This document shows, one piece after another, positions 63,043 to 64,000 of a stretch of 64,000 nt of DNA. The stretch covers positions 30,819-94,818 of the forward strand of contig JAFGGE010000031.1 of assembly GCA_016930745.1 (NCBI GenBank). Direction: 5' to 3'. The translations under genes were made by a program, and so were the position numbers. Source of the DNA: Sedimentisphaerales bacterium. GTDB lineage: Bacteria; Planctomycetota; Phycisphaerae; Sedimentisphaerales; Anaerohalosphaeraceae. The notes beneath the pieces are model-generated. The model made no database searches, had not been told where the DNA came from, and saw nothing but the letters and a program-made list of their open reading frames with translations. The first letter of the stretch is position 1; every line of letters starts with the position of its first letter.

Positions 63043-63669
63043 TTACACCTTCTTGAGGATCTTTACTTTCTTCGGAGTAATAATTATTTCATCCGAGGCA
63101 GGATCAGGTGTAGATACCATGACCGGAGTAACAATCCCGGCCTCACTATCAATAGGAATATGCCACACAAGATCGTTATTATACCAGCATACAATGGACA
63201 GATCACGTAGATTTCCGGTATTGTTGAGTCTATAACCAAAGTTGGCAACCGTTGCGCCATCATTCGCCCAACGTGAACCATTCTCTGTCTTGAAAACTTG
63301 CTGAGAGATGGTTTGCTGTCTGGCAGTTATTATATTATGAGGGCGCAACTGATCATCCAGTTTCTTAAAACGCAATAAAAGCTCTCCATGGAAATCAATC
63401 CAAAACAACCGGTCCTGAAAGTAACAGCAAATTTCGTCACCTCGATTAACAAATTCTCGCTGGGCACGGTCAACCATGAGGTCATGAATGAATCCAGCGG
63501 TAGTTGTTGAAGTAAGTTTTGCTCCGTGGCTAGGTAAATGTTTCCTTGTTTCTTGCCACATCTTCCAACTTTCGGAGAAGCATTTGTACAGACTGGAGCA
63601 ATGAGATTCGAGGATTTCGGTGGCGCGTTCTTTACTGATAATATGGTCAAAAAAATCCGAAGAAAACAT
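63043..63669 (-). CDS. Unrecognised 208-aa partner of the XRE-ImmA protein
   Basis: AAGGAAG seven nt before ATG 63669 and a good promoter upstream. The N-terminal half is helical with several His/Cys/Trp (SSLYKCFSESWKMWQETRKHLPSHGAK). The rest is mixed alpha/beta (FIHDLMVDRAQREFV, ICCYFQDRLFWIDFHGELLLRFKKLD) with a C-terminal basic tail (ITPKKVKILKKV). No membrane helix or recognised catalytic motif. It is AT-rich like its partner. Given the neighbour, a toxin, sensor or substrate of the metallopeptidase is possible, but this is inference. Confidence 0.78.
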   Translation of the reverse strand: MFSSDFFDHIISKERATEILESHCSSLYKCFSESWKMWQETRKHLPSHGAKLTSTTTAGFIHDLMVDRAQREFVNRGDEICCYFQDRLFWIDFHGELLLRFKKLDDQLRPHNIITARQQTISQQVFKTENGSRWANDGATVANFGYRLNNTGNLRDLSIVCWYNNDLVWHIPIDSEAGIVTPVMVSTPDPASDEIIITPKKVKILKKV

Positions 63670-64000
63670 TAAATATCTTCCTTAAAAACTCTTAAAATTC
63701 CATTTACGAAAAGTATATCATAGAGGTGCGCAAAGTCAAGGGAAATTATTCAATTTTTTATATTATTCCTAAGCCGTTATATTATAACTATTTACAGATA
63801 CCATGCCTGATGGTCTTCGATGAAAAATCTTCGGCTTTAATCAACTTCCGCGAACTGACTATTAACGTGTAAAAGAGCCGTCCCGGCGGGTCGGGAGTCA
63901 CTAGTAACTGGTCTCTAGGAGTGTGTCGGAATACCCAAGACAAAAAACTATAAGTGCTTACAGAACAGAGACTTAGGTGTTTTGGCCATAGAATCGCTAA
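63670..64000. other. Intergenic sequence at the right window edge
   Basis: Apart from the promoter of the 208-aa gene, no ORF is supported. A TCCCG/CGGGA stem near 63880 and a region with GAGTGTGTCGGAATA near 63918 could mark the edge of a mobile element, but this cannot be decided inside the window. Confidence 0.4.
63712..63739 (-). promoter_or_regulatory. Sigma70-like promoter of the 208-aa / XRE-ImmA operon
   Basis: Minus-strand TTGACT, 16-nt spacer, TATACT, 43 nt upstream of the first start. Confidence 0.6.

Overview
The window looks like a chromosomal segment of a Planctomycetota bacterium, most likely class Phycisphaerae (possibly near Sedimentisphaerales). That placement is an inference from gene content. 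The evidence is: two secreted multidomain proteins that pair parallel beta-helix modules with a C-terminal dockerin-like domain; twin-arginine Gfo/Idh/MocA, aldo/keto reductase and sulfatase enzymes; a PurF-like protein without the usual N-terminal cysteine; and a large protein with an embedded HPr-like domain. There is no rRNA, tRNA or CRISPR array. Most of the window is GC-rich and densely coded; roughly the last 2 kb are clearly AT-richer.

Layout. 1-13.0 kb: the 3'-truncated end of a secreted thioredoxin-fold-like protein (it runs off the left edge and is absent from the ORF track), a 1,273-aa RCC1-repeat/beta-helix/dockerin protein, a CPBP protease, murA, a second beta-helix/dockerin/FN3 protein, and a secreted S9 peptidase. 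13.1-18.1 kb: a zinc-ribbon/bacterial-PH membrane protein convergent with a translationally coupled moxR-DUF58-transglutaminase operon. 18.5-28.7 kb: an exopolysaccharide or O-antigen-like locus behind a strong promoter and a ~380-nt structured leader. It encodes an acyltransferase, flippase, three-domain NTase/TMK-like/APH-like fusion, GT4, methyltransferase, polymerase/ligase and a GT4-WecG fusion. 28.8-30.8 kb: obgE-coaX. 30.9-36.7 kb: a TolC-MacA-MacB-type tripartite exporter with the ATPase and permease encoded separately. 36.8-41.7 kb: a DeoR regulator divergent from a fused E1alpha-beta dehydrogenase and a two-lipoyl E2. 41.7-50.0 kb: sulfatase, csrA, a membrane protein, an exported methyltransferase, PurF-like protein, and a Tat-exported oxidoreductase pair. 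50.1-55.6 kb: UbiB and phasin, a small conserved-looking protein, a methyltransferase, a nucleoside-type MFS transporter and a SMP-30-like lipoprotein. 56.2-61.5 kb: a coiled-coil exported protein, the HPr-domain protein, exodeoxyribonuclease III, and a GT4 fused to an (alpha/alpha)-type domain. 61.9-63.7 kb: an AT-rich two-gene module of an XRE-ImmA/IrrE metallopeptidase regulator and an unrecognised 208-aa partner.

How it fits together. The first third is rich in cell-surface functions: glycan-binding or scaffold-like exported proteins, peptidoglycan precursor synthesis and secreted peptidase. The EPS locus has most of what is needed to assemble and export a modified glycan. The strongest candidates for something undescribed are the three-domain EPS protein, the leader RNA, the HPr-domain protein without PTS neighbours, and the XRE-ImmA plus unknown-protein pair on the AT-rich edge. 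Start codons were reassigned where a Shine-Dalgarno sequence, promoter or signal peptide argued against the longest ORF; several EPS genes have no visible Shine-Dalgarno sequence.
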